A stretch of DNA of 64,000 nucleotides, taken from NCBI RefSeq assembly GCF_000878195.1, contig NZ_JXST01000003.1:151826-215825 (forward strand), read 5' to 3'. This DNA comes from Mycolicibacterium llatzerense (GTDB lineage Bacteria > Actinomycetota > Actinomycetes > Mycobacteriales > Mycobacteriaceae). Below, in pieces: positions 26,556 to 34,284 of the stretch. How positions within the stretch are numbered: position 1 is the first letter of the stretch; the number at the start of each line of letters is the position of its first letter. Below the pieces are notes generated by a model. That model was not told the DNA's origin. It searched no databases and worked only from the letters and a program-made list of their open reading frames with translations. Position numbers and translations under genes: made by a program.

Positions 26556-27722
26556 TCAATTGCGTGCGGCGGTCGAGGCAGCCCGCCCGATGACCACGCG
26601 CATGATCTCGTTCGTCCCCTCCAGGATGCGGTGCACCCGGAGATCGCGGACGATCTTCTCCAACCCGTACTCGCGCAGGTAGCCGTAGCCGCCGTGTAAC
26701 TGCAACGCCTGGTCGGCCACCGTGTAGCAGGCCTCGGTGACGTGCAGTTTGGCCATGGCGCACAGTTCGACCTTGCGCGGATTGTTGGTGTCGAGCGCAG
26801 TTGCCGCCCGCCACAACATGTTTCGCGAGGTTTCCAAGGTCGTCGCCATATCGGCGAGGGTGAACCGGATGGTGGGCTCGTCGATCAGCGCCGCACCGAA
26901 CGCCTCGCGCGAGGCCAGGTAGCCCAGGGCCTTGTCGTAGGCCGCCTGCGCGCCGCCCAGCGAGCAGGCGGCGATGTTGATGCGACCGCCGTTGAGGCCG
27001 TTCATCGCGATGGAGAAGCCGGTGCCCTCGCCGTCCGAACCGCCGAGCATGGCTTCGGCGGGCACCCGCACACCTTCCAGGATCACCTGGGCGGTGGGCT
27101 GGGCATGCCAGCCCATCTTCTCCTCGTTGGCGCCGAAACTCAGTCCGGGCGTGTCTTTTTCGACGATGAACGCGGAGATCCCGCGCGGTCCGTCTGCACC
27201 CGTCCGGGCCATCACCACGTAGACGTCGGAGACGCCCGCGCCGGAGATGAACTGCTTGACCCCGTCCAGCACGTAGTAGTCGCCGTCGCGAACGGCCTTG
27301 GTGCGCAAGGCCGCCGCGTCGCTGCCGGCGCCCGGCTCGGTCAGGCAGTAGCTGGCGATGGCCTCCATCGAGGCCAGCTTCGGCAGCCAGGTCTTGCGCT
27401 GTTCCGGCGTGCCGTAGCTGTCCACCATCCAGGCGCACATGTTGTGGATCGACAGGAACGCCGCGATGGTCGGGTCCGCGGTGGCGAGCTGCTCGAAGAT
27501 CCGCACCCCGTCCAACCGTCGCAGCCCGCTGCCGCCCACGTCGTCACTGCAGTAGATGGCCGCCATGCCGAGCTCGGCCGCTTCCCGCAGCACATCGGTG
27601 GGGAAGTGATCGTCGGCATCCCACGCCAAAGCGTTTGGTGCCAGCCGCTTTTCGGCGAACGCGGCCGCCGTCTCGGCGATCACGCGTTCGTCGTCGTCCA
27701 GTCCGAAAAGATCGATGCTCAA
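26556..27722 (-). CDS. fadE9: Acyl-CoA dehydrogenase, probable isobutyryl-CoA dehydrogenase
   Basis: FAD-dependent enzyme, 388 residues, with ACAD signatures SYCLTEPGAGSDAAALRT and QLHGGYGYLREYGLEKIVRD (read as two blocks). Its place between mmsA and mmsB points to isobutyryl-CoA oxidation in the valine pathway and matches M. tuberculosis FadE9. The start is a TTG at 27722: the mmsA stop codon (27732-27734) lies in the same frame four codons upstream, and there is no ATG or GTG between them. No strong ribosome-binding site is seen, so translation may depend on re-initiation after mmsA. Confidence 0.9.
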   Translation of the reverse strand: MSIDLFGLDDDERVIAETAAAFAEKRLAPNALAWDADDHFPTDVLREAAELGMAAIYCSDDVGGSGLRRLDGVRIFEQLATADPTIAAFLSIHNMCAWMVDSYGTPEQRKTWLPKLASMEAIASYCLTEPGAGSDAAALRTKAVRDGDYYVLDGVKQFISGAGVSDVYVVMARTGADGPRGISAFIVEKDTPGLSFGANEEKMGWHAQPTAQVILEGVRVPAEAMLGGSDGEGTGFSIAMNGLNGGRINIAACSLGGAQAAYDKALGYLASREAFGAALIDEPTIRFTLADMATTLETSRNMLWRAATALDTNNPRKVELCAMAKLHVTEACYTVADQALQLHGGYGYLREYGLEKIVRDLRVHRILEGTNEIMRVVIGRAASTAARN

Positions 27723-27731
27723 CGCCGGGCC

Positions 27732-29252
27732 TTACTTGAAGGTCGGGATCGAGAACTCGGCCCCGTCCTTGATGCCCGACGGCCAGCGCTCGGTGACGGT
27801 CTTGACCTTGGTGTAGAACTGGATCGACGCCGTCCCGTACTGGTTGAGGTCACCGAAGCCGGAGCGCTTCCAGCCGCCAAAGCTGTGGTAGGACACCGGA
27901 ACCGGGATCGGCACGTTGACGCCGACCATGCCGACCTGCACGCGCGAGACGAAGTCGCGGGCGGTGTCGCCGTCGCGGGTGAACACCGCGACGCCGTTGC
28001 CGTACTCGTGCTCCGACGGCAGGCGCAGCGCCTCCTCGTAGTCGTGGGCGCGCACGATGACCAGGACCGGGCCGAAGATTTCGTCGGTGTAGATCGACAT
28101 GTCGGGGGTGACGTGGTCGAACAGGGTGGGGCCCATGAAGAAGCCGCCGGACAGGTCGGCATCGTCGAACGTCAGGTCGTCGCTGGCGCGTTCGCGGCCG
28201 TCGACCACCAACTCCGCGCCGGCGTCCACGCCCTGGCCGATGTAGTTGCGCACCCGCTCCAGCGCCGCGCCGGTGACCAGTGGGCCGTAGTCGGCCTTCG
28301 GGTCCAGGCTGTGGCCGACGCGCAGCTGGTTGACACGCTCAACGAGCTTGTTGCGCAACCGGTTTGCGGTCTCCTCGCCAACGGGCACCGCGACGCTGAT
28401 GGCCATGCACCGCTCGCCGGCGCTGCCGTAACCCGCGCCGATCAACGCGTCGACGGCCTGGTCCAGGTCGGCGTCGGGCATCACGATCATGTGGTTCTTG
28501 GCGCCACCGAAGCACTGTGCGCGCTTACCGTTGGCGGCGGCAGTCGAGTAGATGTACTGCGCGATGTCGGTGCTGCCGACGAAGCCGACGGCCTTGACGT
28601 CCGGGTGCTGCAGGATGGCGTCGACGGCCTCCTTGTCGCCGTTGACGACCTGCAGGACGCCGGCGGGCAGGCCCGCCTCGATGAACAGCTCGGCCAGGCG
28701 CAGCGGCACCGAGGGGTCGCGCTCGGACGGCTTGATGATGATGGCGTTGCCGCAGGCCAGAGCCGGGCCGGCCTTCCAGAGCGGGATCATGGCCGGGAAG
28801 TTGAACGGGGTGATGCCGGCGACGACGCCGAGGGGCTGGCGCATCGAGTACACGTCGATGCCGGAACCGGCGCCCTCGGTGAACTCGCCCTTCATCAGGT
28901 GCGGGATGCCGACGGCGAACTCGATCACCTCGACGCCGCGCTGGATGTCGCCGAGCGAGTCCTCGAAGGTCTTGCCGTGTTCCAGGGACAGCAGGCGGGC
29001 CAGCTCTTCCCTGTTCTGGTTGACCAGGTCGATGAACTTCATCAGCACCCGCGAGCGGCGCTGCGGGTTCCAGGAAGCCCATTCCCGTTGCGCGACAACG
29101 GCACCCGCCACTGCGGTGTCGACGTCGGCTACCGATGCCAGCAGCACCTGGGCCTGGGTCTGGCCGGTGCTGGGGTTGAGCACGTCGGCGGTGCGGGTGG
29201 ATTCGCCGGTGGTGCGCTGGCCGTTGATGAAGTGCGGAATCTGGGTGGTCAT
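27732..29252 (-). CDS. mmsA: Methylmalonate-semialdehyde dehydrogenase (CoA-acylating)
   Basis: Converts methylmalonate semialdehyde to propionyl-CoA in valine degradation. The 506-residue aldehyde dehydrogenase has ITPFNFPAMIPLW, the NAD-binding GFVGSTDIAQ, and the catalytic cysteine in GSAGERCMAIS. The GERC context and FMGPTLFDHV are typical of MmsA. It is the first gene of the operon; the 270-bp region upstream contains a dyad at 29300-29317 that may bind its regulator. Confidence 0.94.
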   Translation of the reverse strand: MTTQIPHFINGQRTTGESTRTADVLNPSTGQTQAQVLLASVADVDTAVAGAVVAQREWASWNPQRRSRVLMKFIDLVNQNREELARLLSLEHGKTFEDSLGDIQRGVEVIEFAVGIPHLMKGEFTEGAGSGIDVYSMRQPLGVVAGITPFNFPAMIPLWKAGPALACGNAIIIKPSERDPSVPLRLAELFIEAGLPAGVLQVVNGDKEAVDAILQHPDVKAVGFVGSTDIAQYIYSTAAANGKRAQCFGGAKNHMIVMPDADLDQAVDALIGAGYGSAGERCMAISVAVPVGEETANRLRNKLVERVNQLRVGHSLDPKADYGPLVTGAALERVRNYIGQGVDAGAELVVDGRERASDDLTFDDADLSGGFFMGPTLFDHVTPDMSIYTDEIFGPVLVIVRAHDYEEALRLPSEHEYGNGVAVFTRDGDTARDFVSRVQVGMVGVNVPIPVPVSYHSFGGWKRSGFGDLNQYGTASIQFYTKVKTVTERWPSGIKDGAEFSIPTFK

Positions 29253-29299
29253 GACATCCGTCCAAAGAGAGTTCGGGTTCCTCGACTCGCGCGCCGAGA

Positions 29300-29317
29300 T
29301 ACTTGCATATCCTAGTA
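29300..29317. promoter_or_regulatory. Imperfect dyad upstream of mmsA (candidate operator)
   Basis: TACTTGCATATCCTAGTA matches its own reverse complement at 14 of 18 positions and is unusually AT-rich for this region, 48 bp before the mmsA start. It could be a TetR-type operator or overlap the mmsA promoter. The rest of 29253-29437 holds no supported gene. Confidence 0.3.
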
Positions 29318-29443
29318 ATTTGGGGTGGGTGTTGGCAAGGGGGTAGCGACATGGCCTCGATCGCGGTAGCCCGCTGTGGTTGCTCAGGGGGAGATTCGAA
29401 ATACCCGACTTCTTTGCGGTTGCCTGACCAATTGCCGAAAAAC

Positions 29444-29476
29444 TTGTCAGGATTGATGCGGCGAGATGCTCCTACA
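29444..29476 (+). promoter_or_regulatory. Shared bipartite promoter motif, copy 1
   Basis: TTGTCAG (29444-29450), 18 bp, CTCCTACA (29469-29476), preceded by the A-rich GCCGAAAAAC. It precedes the small secreted protein and the sigma-fusion gene after it. The same motif with identical spacing occurs at 32098-32130 (minus), 32166-32198 and 34204-34236. Confidence 0.7.
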
Positions 29477-29521
29477 TGCAGGCGAGGCCAACCGGGCCGA
29501 GCGTAGGAAAGGCGGACCACA

Positions 29522-29848
29522 ATGGCTGCGAAGTTGAATCGATTGGTTGCTGGAATTGCCGCGGCAGTAGCAATTCCGGCAGCTCTGGCGGGTGCCGGTA
29601 CCGCGCACGCGAACCCGTTGGGCGTGAATCCGGTGCCGCACTACGGCGGCATCTGGATCGGTTGGAGCGGCGGCAGCGGGGGTACCTGGTGCACCTACAC
29701 CTCGGACTGGTTCACCACCAGGGCCTACCAGAATTCAGCCGGCGAGGCAGGCTTCTTCGTTCCGGGCGTTCCGCTCAACAGGTTCTGGGACATCAACGTC
29801 AACTGCGACAACGGTGACACCGGTATTTACCCGGGCTACTACTACTGA
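29522..29848 (+). CDS. Small secreted aromatic-rich protein of unknown function
   Basis: A 108-residue protein with a signal peptide (MAAKLNRLVAGIAAAVAIPA, cleavage likely after AHA near residue 30). The mature ~78 residues are rich in Trp, Tyr and Gly, contain two cysteines (WCTYTS and NVNCDNGD) that could form a disulfide, and end GYYY. No family recognised. It is preceded by AGGAAAGG and by the shared promoter motif, and the ECF sigma-fusion gene follows after 19 bases, so both are expected on one transcript. Confidence 0.75.
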   Translation: MAAKLNRLVAGIAAAVAIPAALAGAGTAHANPLGVNPVPHYGGIWIGWSGGSGGTWCTYTSDWFTTRAYQNSAGEAGFFVPGVPLNRFWDINVNCDNGDTGIYPGYYY

Positions 29849-29867
29849 GCATGGGAGAACCGCGCCA

Positions 29868-31199
29868 ATGAGCGCGCTTGTCGACTGGGACGAAGCGCCC
29901 GACGAGGACCTTGCCCGCGCGGCCGCCTCGGGCGACCGCGCGGCGTTCGCCGCGATCTACGACCGCTACGCGGACCGGCTCAACGACTTCGTCGTGCGCA
30001 TGGTGCGCGACAGTGACGCCGCCGCCGACTGTGTGCACGAGGCGTTCTGTACTGCAGCGACCGGGCTGTCGAAGCTCCGTCAGCCCGAGAAGCTGCGGCC
30101 GTGGTTGTATGCGGTGTCGCGGTCGCAGGCATTGCGGCACATTCAGCGCCGCAAGTTCGAGCAACCGGCCGACGACGAGTACCTGGATGGTGCCTCGGGC
30201 GAGGCCGGTCCAGATGCTCTCGCTGAGCAGGACGACCTGGCCCAATTGATCCGGGAGGCCTGTGGCGGCCTGTCGGAGCGGGACCGTGAGGTCATCGAAT
30301 TGAGTTATCGGCACGGCCTCGACGGACCGGAACTCGGCAAGGCGCTCGGCGTCAGTCCGGCGACCGCCAACACCCTGACGCATCGGGCACGGGAAATGGT
30401 CGGCCGCTCGCTCGGTGCGCTGCTGGTGGCGCGGCAGACGCGGCAGGATCCGGGGCGATGCCCGGATCTTGCTGCAGTGCTTGATGGTTGGGACGGAACG
30501 ATGACGGTCTTGATGCGCAAGCGCATCGCCCGGCACATCGAATCGTGTCCCGAGTGTGAATCCGAACGGTGCCGCCGGGTGAGCCCAGCGGCGCTACTTG
30601 GTGCGGCGCCCTTCATTCCGGCCCCGAAGGAACTTCGGGATGCCACGCTTGCGGACATTCAGTTGGTCTGCCTGACAACGGATTTGGCCGACGGCGCTGA
30701 TGCGGCCCCGGCGGGCGCTGACACTGTGCCGGCGGAGGAGCGGCGCCGCCGTCCGGTGCTGCCGATCAGCCTGGCCGTTGGTGCGCTGGTGCTGCTGTTG
30801 GGCGCTCTGATCTGGACGTTCGCCGGGCCTGGTCGCGAGGACCGCGAACCGGCCGATAGCGGCATCACGGTTCCCCTGGAAACGCCTGCCACGACGCCGC
30901 TTTCAGCTCCGCCGGGCACGCCGCGGAGCGCGTCGTCGCCGTCCAGCGCGCCTGGGCCGCTGGTGCCCGGGGTGTCGACCAAGTCCGCCGCACCGCCGCC
31001 GGTGGCCACGAGTCTGCAACCGCAGCCACAACAGAATTGGCCGGCTGCTGAACCGCCACAGTCGCCGCCACCGCCATCGCCGGAGCGCACGGTCAGCAGA
31101 CCCGGCCCGGTGACGCGTCCGCCGATGTCGGTTGCGCCGCCCTCGTTCGAAGCGCCGCCGCCGCCCACCGGTGACCCGGGTAATTCAGGCCGGAGATGA
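29868..31199 (+). CDS. ECF sigma factor fused to zinc anti-sigma-like motif, TM helix and Pro-rich exterior tail (paralogue 1)
   Basis: 443 residues. Sigma region 2 spans ~12-95 (AIYDRYADRL, AADCVHEAF, LRPWLYAVSRSQAL) and region 4 ~130-185 (LSERDREVIELSYRHGL, then LGKALGVSPATAN). It continues with C198-x24-H223-x3-C227-x2-C230, the ZAS zinc anti-sigma signature, a transmembrane helix at ~298-319 and a ~120-residue Pro/Ser/Ala-rich tail predicted outside the membrane. Thus sigma factor, inhibitor-like module and membrane anchor are in one chain. ECF groups with such extensions are known in Actinobacteria; activation would require proteolysis or a conformational change. ATG 29868 aligns with the paralogue's start (DWDEAPDEDL versus DWDIVSDADL). 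Confidence 0.88.
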   Translation: MSALVDWDEAPDEDLARAAASGDRAAFAAIYDRYADRLNDFVVRMVRDSDAAADCVHEAFCTAATGLSKLRQPEKLRPWLYAVSRSQALRHIQRRKFEQPADDEYLDGASGEAGPDALAEQDDLAQLIREACGGLSERDREVIELSYRHGLDGPELGKALGVSPATANTLTHRAREMVGRSLGALLVARQTRQDPGRCPDLAAVLDGWDGTMTVLMRKRIARHIESCPECESERCRRVSPAALLGAAPFIPAPKELRDATLADIQLVCLTTDLADGADAAPAGADTVPAEERRRRPVLPISLAVGALVLLLGALIWTFAGPGREDREPADSGITVPLETPATTPLSAPPGTPRSASSPSSAPGPLVPGVSTKSAAPPPVATSLQPQPQQNWPAAEPPQSPPPPSPERTVSRPGPVTRPPMSVAPPSFEAPPPPTGDPGNSGRR

Positions 31200-31324
31200 C
31201 GCGGGCTGTGCCCCGCCTCGGCCACGACCGGGTTGGCGACTTCAGCGCACGGAACCGTTGACCCTGACGTGACGGCGCACGCCACTCGGACAACTGCGCC
31301 CAGGATGCAGGATCAACGGGAAAT

Positions 31325-31366
31325 CCAACACCGCCACGGTGGCTGCGGCCACCGTGGCGGTGTTGG
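31325..31366. terminator. Perfect 18-bp hairpin between convergent genes
   Basis: CCAACACCGCCACGGTGG (31325-31342) and its exact reverse complement (31349-31366) flank a 6-nt loop CTGCGG. It separates the sigma-fusion gene from the oppositely oriented membrane protein gene and likely terminates both. The remaining bases of 31200-31380 show nothing else. Confidence 0.85.
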
Positions 31367-31380
31367 GGGTCTGAAGGATG

Positions 31381-32094
31381 TCAGCCGGCGTCCAGGGACA
31401 GGTTCGGATTGACCGGCCGGGTTTTCTCGGGGCTCGGAATCGCGAGCGGTCCCTTCAGTACCGGCCCATCCGGTTTGGGTGCCGGCGGCTTCGGCGGCGC
31501 CGCCGGCGGAACCGGCAGATTGATGATGATCGGCGGGAAACTCGGCAACGGTTGTGCGGGCGGGGCAGGTACCTCCTCTGGTGCGGGAGCAGGTGGTGCC
31601 ATCTCGGGAGCGGCCGCGGGCGCCGCGGTGACGGGCGACGCTGCCGGCCGCTGCGGCGCGGCCGCGGGGACGTAGTCGGGAACGTTCGGATTGACCGGTG
31701 CCACCGTGATCTGTGCGGTGGAGGGTGCCGGAAGTCCTGAGGGGGGCTCCACTCGAACGACCGGAGCGGCCGCGGGCATGACAGTCGAGCCGCCGGCCGC
31801 GGTCACCGAGGTGCTGGTGTCGACCGAGTTGATTGCGGCGAGTGCCACGGCGGCCGATGCCACGATCACACTGGCCGCGCCACCCAGGGCGAGTGCCACG
31901 CGGCGTCGGGCCCAGCGGCCGTCGTCGATGGTGTCGGCAGCGATGGCGTCGTCCCCAACCACATCGGGCAGGTCGGGGTCGTCGCTGTACGCGAGCCTGG
32001 AGAAGGTCACCGAACGCGGGCCGGCGTCGACGACGTCGGCGGCGATGGTGTTGTCGGTGTCGGGGTTCCACGGGGTATTCGAATAGTTGCTCAT
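31381..32094 (-). CDS. Single-pass membrane protein with Pro/Ala-rich exterior domain
   Basis: A 237-residue protein: an acidic N-terminal cytoplasmic segment (~1-60, MSNYSNTPWNPDTDN), an Arg stop-transfer (RWARRR) and a transmembrane helix (~64-87), then a ~150-residue Pro/Ala-rich tail containing LPSFPPIIINLPVPP. No enzymatic motif. The architecture parallels the protein at 34285. There is no ribosome-binding site: the shared promoter's -10-like box ends three bases before the ATG, so the mRNA is probably leaderless. It may be a target or partner of the sigma-fusion proteins at the envelope. Confidence 0.72.
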   Translation of the reverse strand: MSNYSNTPWNPDTDNTIAADVVDAGPRSVTFSRLAYSDDPDLPDVVGDDAIAADTIDDGRWARRRVALALGGAASVIVASAAVALAAINSVDTSTSVTAAGGSTVMPAAAPVVRVEPPSGLPAPSTAQITVAPVNPNVPDYVPAAAPQRPAASPVTAAPAAAPEMAPPAPAPEEVPAPPAQPLPSFPPIIINLPVPPAAPPKPPAPKPDGPVLKGPLAIPSPEKTRPVNPNLSLDAG

Positions 32095-32097
32095 GCA

Positions 32098-32130
32098 GGT
32101 ATGAGCACCACCGGCAGCCGAGTCTGACAA
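32098..32130 (-). promoter_or_regulatory. Shared bipartite promoter motif, copy 2 (leaderless arrangement)
   Basis: On the minus strand: TTGTCAG (32130-32124), 18 bp, CTCATACC (32105-32098), preceded by GCGGAAAAC. Transcription starting about seven bases after TCATAC would begin at the ATG at 32094. Confidence 0.7.
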
Positions 32131-32165
32131 GTTTTCCGCGGCGATTTGGATCTGCGCCGAAAAAA

Positions 32166-32198
32166 GTGTCCCCGGGCTCCGGGGGTCGCGCTCCTACC
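32166..32198 (+). promoter_or_regulatory. Shared bipartite promoter motif, copy 3
   Basis: GTGTCCC (32166-32172), 18 bp, CTCCTACC (32191-32198), preceded by GCCGAAAAAA. Divergent from copy 2, 35 bp away; drives the His-rich secreted protein. Confidence 0.7.
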
Positions 32199-32248
32199 TA
32201 TGACAGAGCCCGCACAGGGCCTCTGCACCACCAAACAAGGAGCGCGAA

Positions 32249-32524
32249 ATGAGCATCAAAAACACCCCGGCCAAGCGGCAGTCTCTCGCGAAACGAGCTG
32301 CAGCGGCAGCACTTCTGTCCGGCACCATGGCCCTCGGCGCGTTGGGCATGACTGCGGGCACCGCACAGGCGCAGCCGTCCGTCCCGGCGCCGCAGCACTG
32401 GGGCTACGACTACTGCTCGTGGGCCTGGTGGGACTGGGACCACTGCCACGACTTCTACTACTGGCACAACTGGGACTGGAAGCACCACGACCACGATCAC
32501 GACCACGATCACGACCACCACTGA
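32249..32524 (+). CDS. Small secreted His/Asp- and Trp-rich protein
   Basis: A 91-residue protein with a signal peptide (twin hydrophobic stretch AAAAALLSGTMALGALG, cleavage after AQA near residue 42). The mature ~49 residues are extreme in composition: aromatic (WGYDYCSWAWWDWDHCHDF), two cysteines, and a C-terminal run of alternating His and Asp ending DHDHH. This suggests binding of divalent metals such as zinc, nickel or copper outside the membrane, but that is inference. Good ribosome-binding site (AAGGAG). Downstream is a hairpin and then the second sigma-fusion gene. Confidence 0.75.
   Translation: MSIKNTPAKRQSLAKRAAAAALLSGTMALGALGMTAGTAQAQPSVPAPQHWGYDYCSWAWWDWDHCHDFYYWHNWDWKHHDHDHDHDHDHH
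32484..32522 (+). repeat. CACGAC/CACGAT tandem repeat coding for the His-Asp run
   Basis: Six-base units CACGAC and CACGAT alternate through the end of the coding sequence. Copy number could vary by slippage, changing the length of the metal-binding-like tail. Confidence 0.8.
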
Positions 32525-32567
32525 CCGGCCGTGGCGGCACACCGCCTTCGTGAATTCGACGCGCAGC

Positions 32568-32592
32568 CGGACCCGGTATTGAACCGGGTCCG
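32568..32592 (+). terminator. GC-rich hairpin after the His-rich protein gene
   Basis: CGGACCCGGT (32568-32577) pairs perfectly with ACCGGGTCCG (32583-32592) over an ATTGA loop; no T-tract follows, as is common for mycobacterial terminators. Confidence 0.6.
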
Positions 32593-32715
32593 CGCTGCTC
32601 TCGTTCACAACTTATGAACCCGACGCCGATGCACATCGATTCGGCAAATCAGTTCGCCTTCGCCGGATTAGCATCAGTGCATACCGGCGTTCGATCGCCA
32701 ATGGGAGTCCGTCTC

Positions 32716-34164
32716 ATGACCGCAGTGCCAGATTGGGACATCGTCAGCGACGCCGACTTGGTCGGCGCCGCGCTCTCCGGGGATCGCATGGCGTTTGCGG
32801 GCATCTACGACCGCTACGCAGATCGACTGCACGACTTCTGCGTCGGCATGGTCCGCGACCGTGATGCCGCCGCGGACTGCGTTCAGGACGTGTTCTGCAC
32901 CGCGGCAACGGCTTTGGGCAAGCTGCGGGAACCCGACAAACTGCGCCCCTGGCTGTATGCGATCGCGCGGAACGAGGCGCTGCGCCGGATTCGGCAACGG
33001 CGTCGCGAAGAACCGTCCGAAGACCTGCCCGACGAGGCGTCCGACGATGCCGGACCGGACACGATGGCGGCCCGAAACGAACTGGCCAACCTGGTCGCCG
33101 AGGCGGCCGGTGGGCTGTCCGACCGGGACCGTGCGGTGCTGGAGCTGGGTTACCGCCACGGACTGGACGGGCCCGAGCTCGCCGAGGCGCTGGGCGTCAG
33201 CACCGCCAGCGCAAAAAAGATCATGCAGCGGCTGCGCGACACCATGGAACGCTCGCTGGGCGCACTGCTGGTTGCGCGCCGCGGCCAACAAGGAAACAAC
33301 TGCGCCGAGTTGGGCGCAATCCTCGCGGGGTGGGACGGGACCTTCACCATCCTGATGCGCAAGCGGATCGCCCGTCACATCGAAAGCTGCCCGACGTGCG
33401 ATCAGGACCGTCGCCGGATGGTCAACCCGGTCGCGCTGCTCGGTGGCACGCCACTGTTCATCCCCGCGCCGACGTGGCTGCGTGATCGCACGCTGAATCA
33501 CATTCAGCTGACCGCCGCCAACACGGACCTGAGTAGCGCACCCACCCAGGCGCAGGGTTCGTTGCCGGATGCAGCGACAGAACAATTCGCCGCGGCCGAC
33601 GGGACCGACGGGGAACCCGCAGCCACCCAACCGCCGAGTCGCGTGATGCTGACGATGTCGCTGTTGATCGGCATTCCGCTGATCGTGCTGGCGCTGAGCC
33701 TCGCCTGGCGGTACGAAACCAACGCTCCTGTCACGCCCAACGTGCTCACCAACTCCGTCACTCCGTCGTCCAGCACGACGCCCGAAAACCCGGTGACCAC
33801 GACCGTCCCGCCTCCGCCTCCGGTCGCGCCGACCGCCGTAGTGACCGGCCCGGCCGAGCCGACGGCAGCCCTTCCGTCACGAGCGGTGCCGCCGCCGCAG
33901 ACGCCGGCACCGGTGCCGCTGCCGCCGACCGCACCGCCGGTGCTGACTCCGCCACCGCCGCGACCGACACATCATCCGCGGCCGCCCGTCACCGAAGAGC
34001 CGTCGCCCAGCCAGACGCCGCCGGTCGTCACCGAACAACCATCGCCGTCACCCACCCCGCGGCCCCTGCCGCCCAGGCCACCACGGCCACGACCGCCGGT
34101 CGGCGGCACCGTCGAGCCGGCACCGGTGACCACGACGACGCCGCCACCTCCAGTGATCTATTGA
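32716..34164 (+). CDS. ECF sigma factor fused to zinc anti-sigma-like motif, TM helix and Pro-rich exterior tail (paralogue 2)
   Basis: 482 residues, closely similar to the protein at 29868 in its first ~265 residues. Sigma region 2 covers ~12-95 (GIYDRYADRL, AADCVQDVF, LRPWLYAIARNEAL), region 4 ~130-185, then C196-x24-H221-x3-C225-x2-C228, a transmembrane helix at ~310-331 and a ~150-residue tail of Pro, Thr and Ser repeats (PPVVTEQPSPSPTPRP). ATG 32716 is chosen by alignment with the paralogue over ATG 32701. A weak relative of the shared motif, TTCGCCT-N18-TGCATACC, ends at 32685. The long tail could span the cell wall. Confidence 0.88.
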   Translation: MTAVPDWDIVSDADLVGAALSGDRMAFAGIYDRYADRLHDFCVGMVRDRDAAADCVQDVFCTAATALGKLREPDKLRPWLYAIARNEALRRIRQRRREEPSEDLPDEASDDAGPDTMAARNELANLVAEAAGGLSDRDRAVLELGYRHGLDGPELAEALGVSTASAKKIMQRLRDTMERSLGALLVARRGQQGNNCAELGAILAGWDGTFTILMRKRIARHIESCPTCDQDRRRMVNPVALLGGTPLFIPAPTWLRDRTLNHIQLTAANTDLSSAPTQAQGSLPDAATEQFAAADGTDGEPAATQPPSRVMLTMSLLIGIPLIVLALSLAWRYETNAPVTPNVLTNSVTPSSSTTPENPVTTTVPPPPPVAPTAVVTGPAEPTAALPSRAVPPPQTPAPVPLPPTAPPVLTPPPPRPTHHPRPPVTEEPSPSQTPPVVTEQPSPSPTPRPLPPRPPRPRPPVGGTVEPAPVTTTTPPPPVIY

Positions 34165-34203
34165 CCCGGCTGATCCCGAACCGCCGAAAAAACTCTCCAA
34201 AAG

Positions 34204-34236
34204 TTGTCCCGATGTGGGTGCCTCGCGGCTCCTACC
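34204..34236 (+). promoter_or_regulatory. Shared bipartite promoter motif, copy 4
   Basis: TTGTCCC (34204-34210), 18 bp, CTCCTACC (34229-34236), preceded by CTCCAAAAG. It drives the single-pass protein starting at 34285. Confidence 0.7.
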
Positions 34237-34284
34237 AGTAAGCGCAGCCCGATCGGGCCGGCAAGAACGACACAGGAGCACGCC

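Noticed and set aside
26742..29315. 857-codon open frame on the plus strand opposite fadE9 and mmsA
   Set aside because: Composition (Gly/Arg/His/Asp-rich, no domain) is that of a shadow frame in GC-rich DNA; the minus-strand genes have clear catalytic motifs.
32484..32522. Short regular repeat as a CRISPR-like array
   Set aside because: It is a 6-bp coding tandem repeat without spacers, and no cas genes are present.
32653..32685. TTCGCCT-N18-TGCATACC before the second sigma-fusion gene
   Set aside because: Spacing fits but both boxes diverge; kept only as a weak relative, not called as a promoter.
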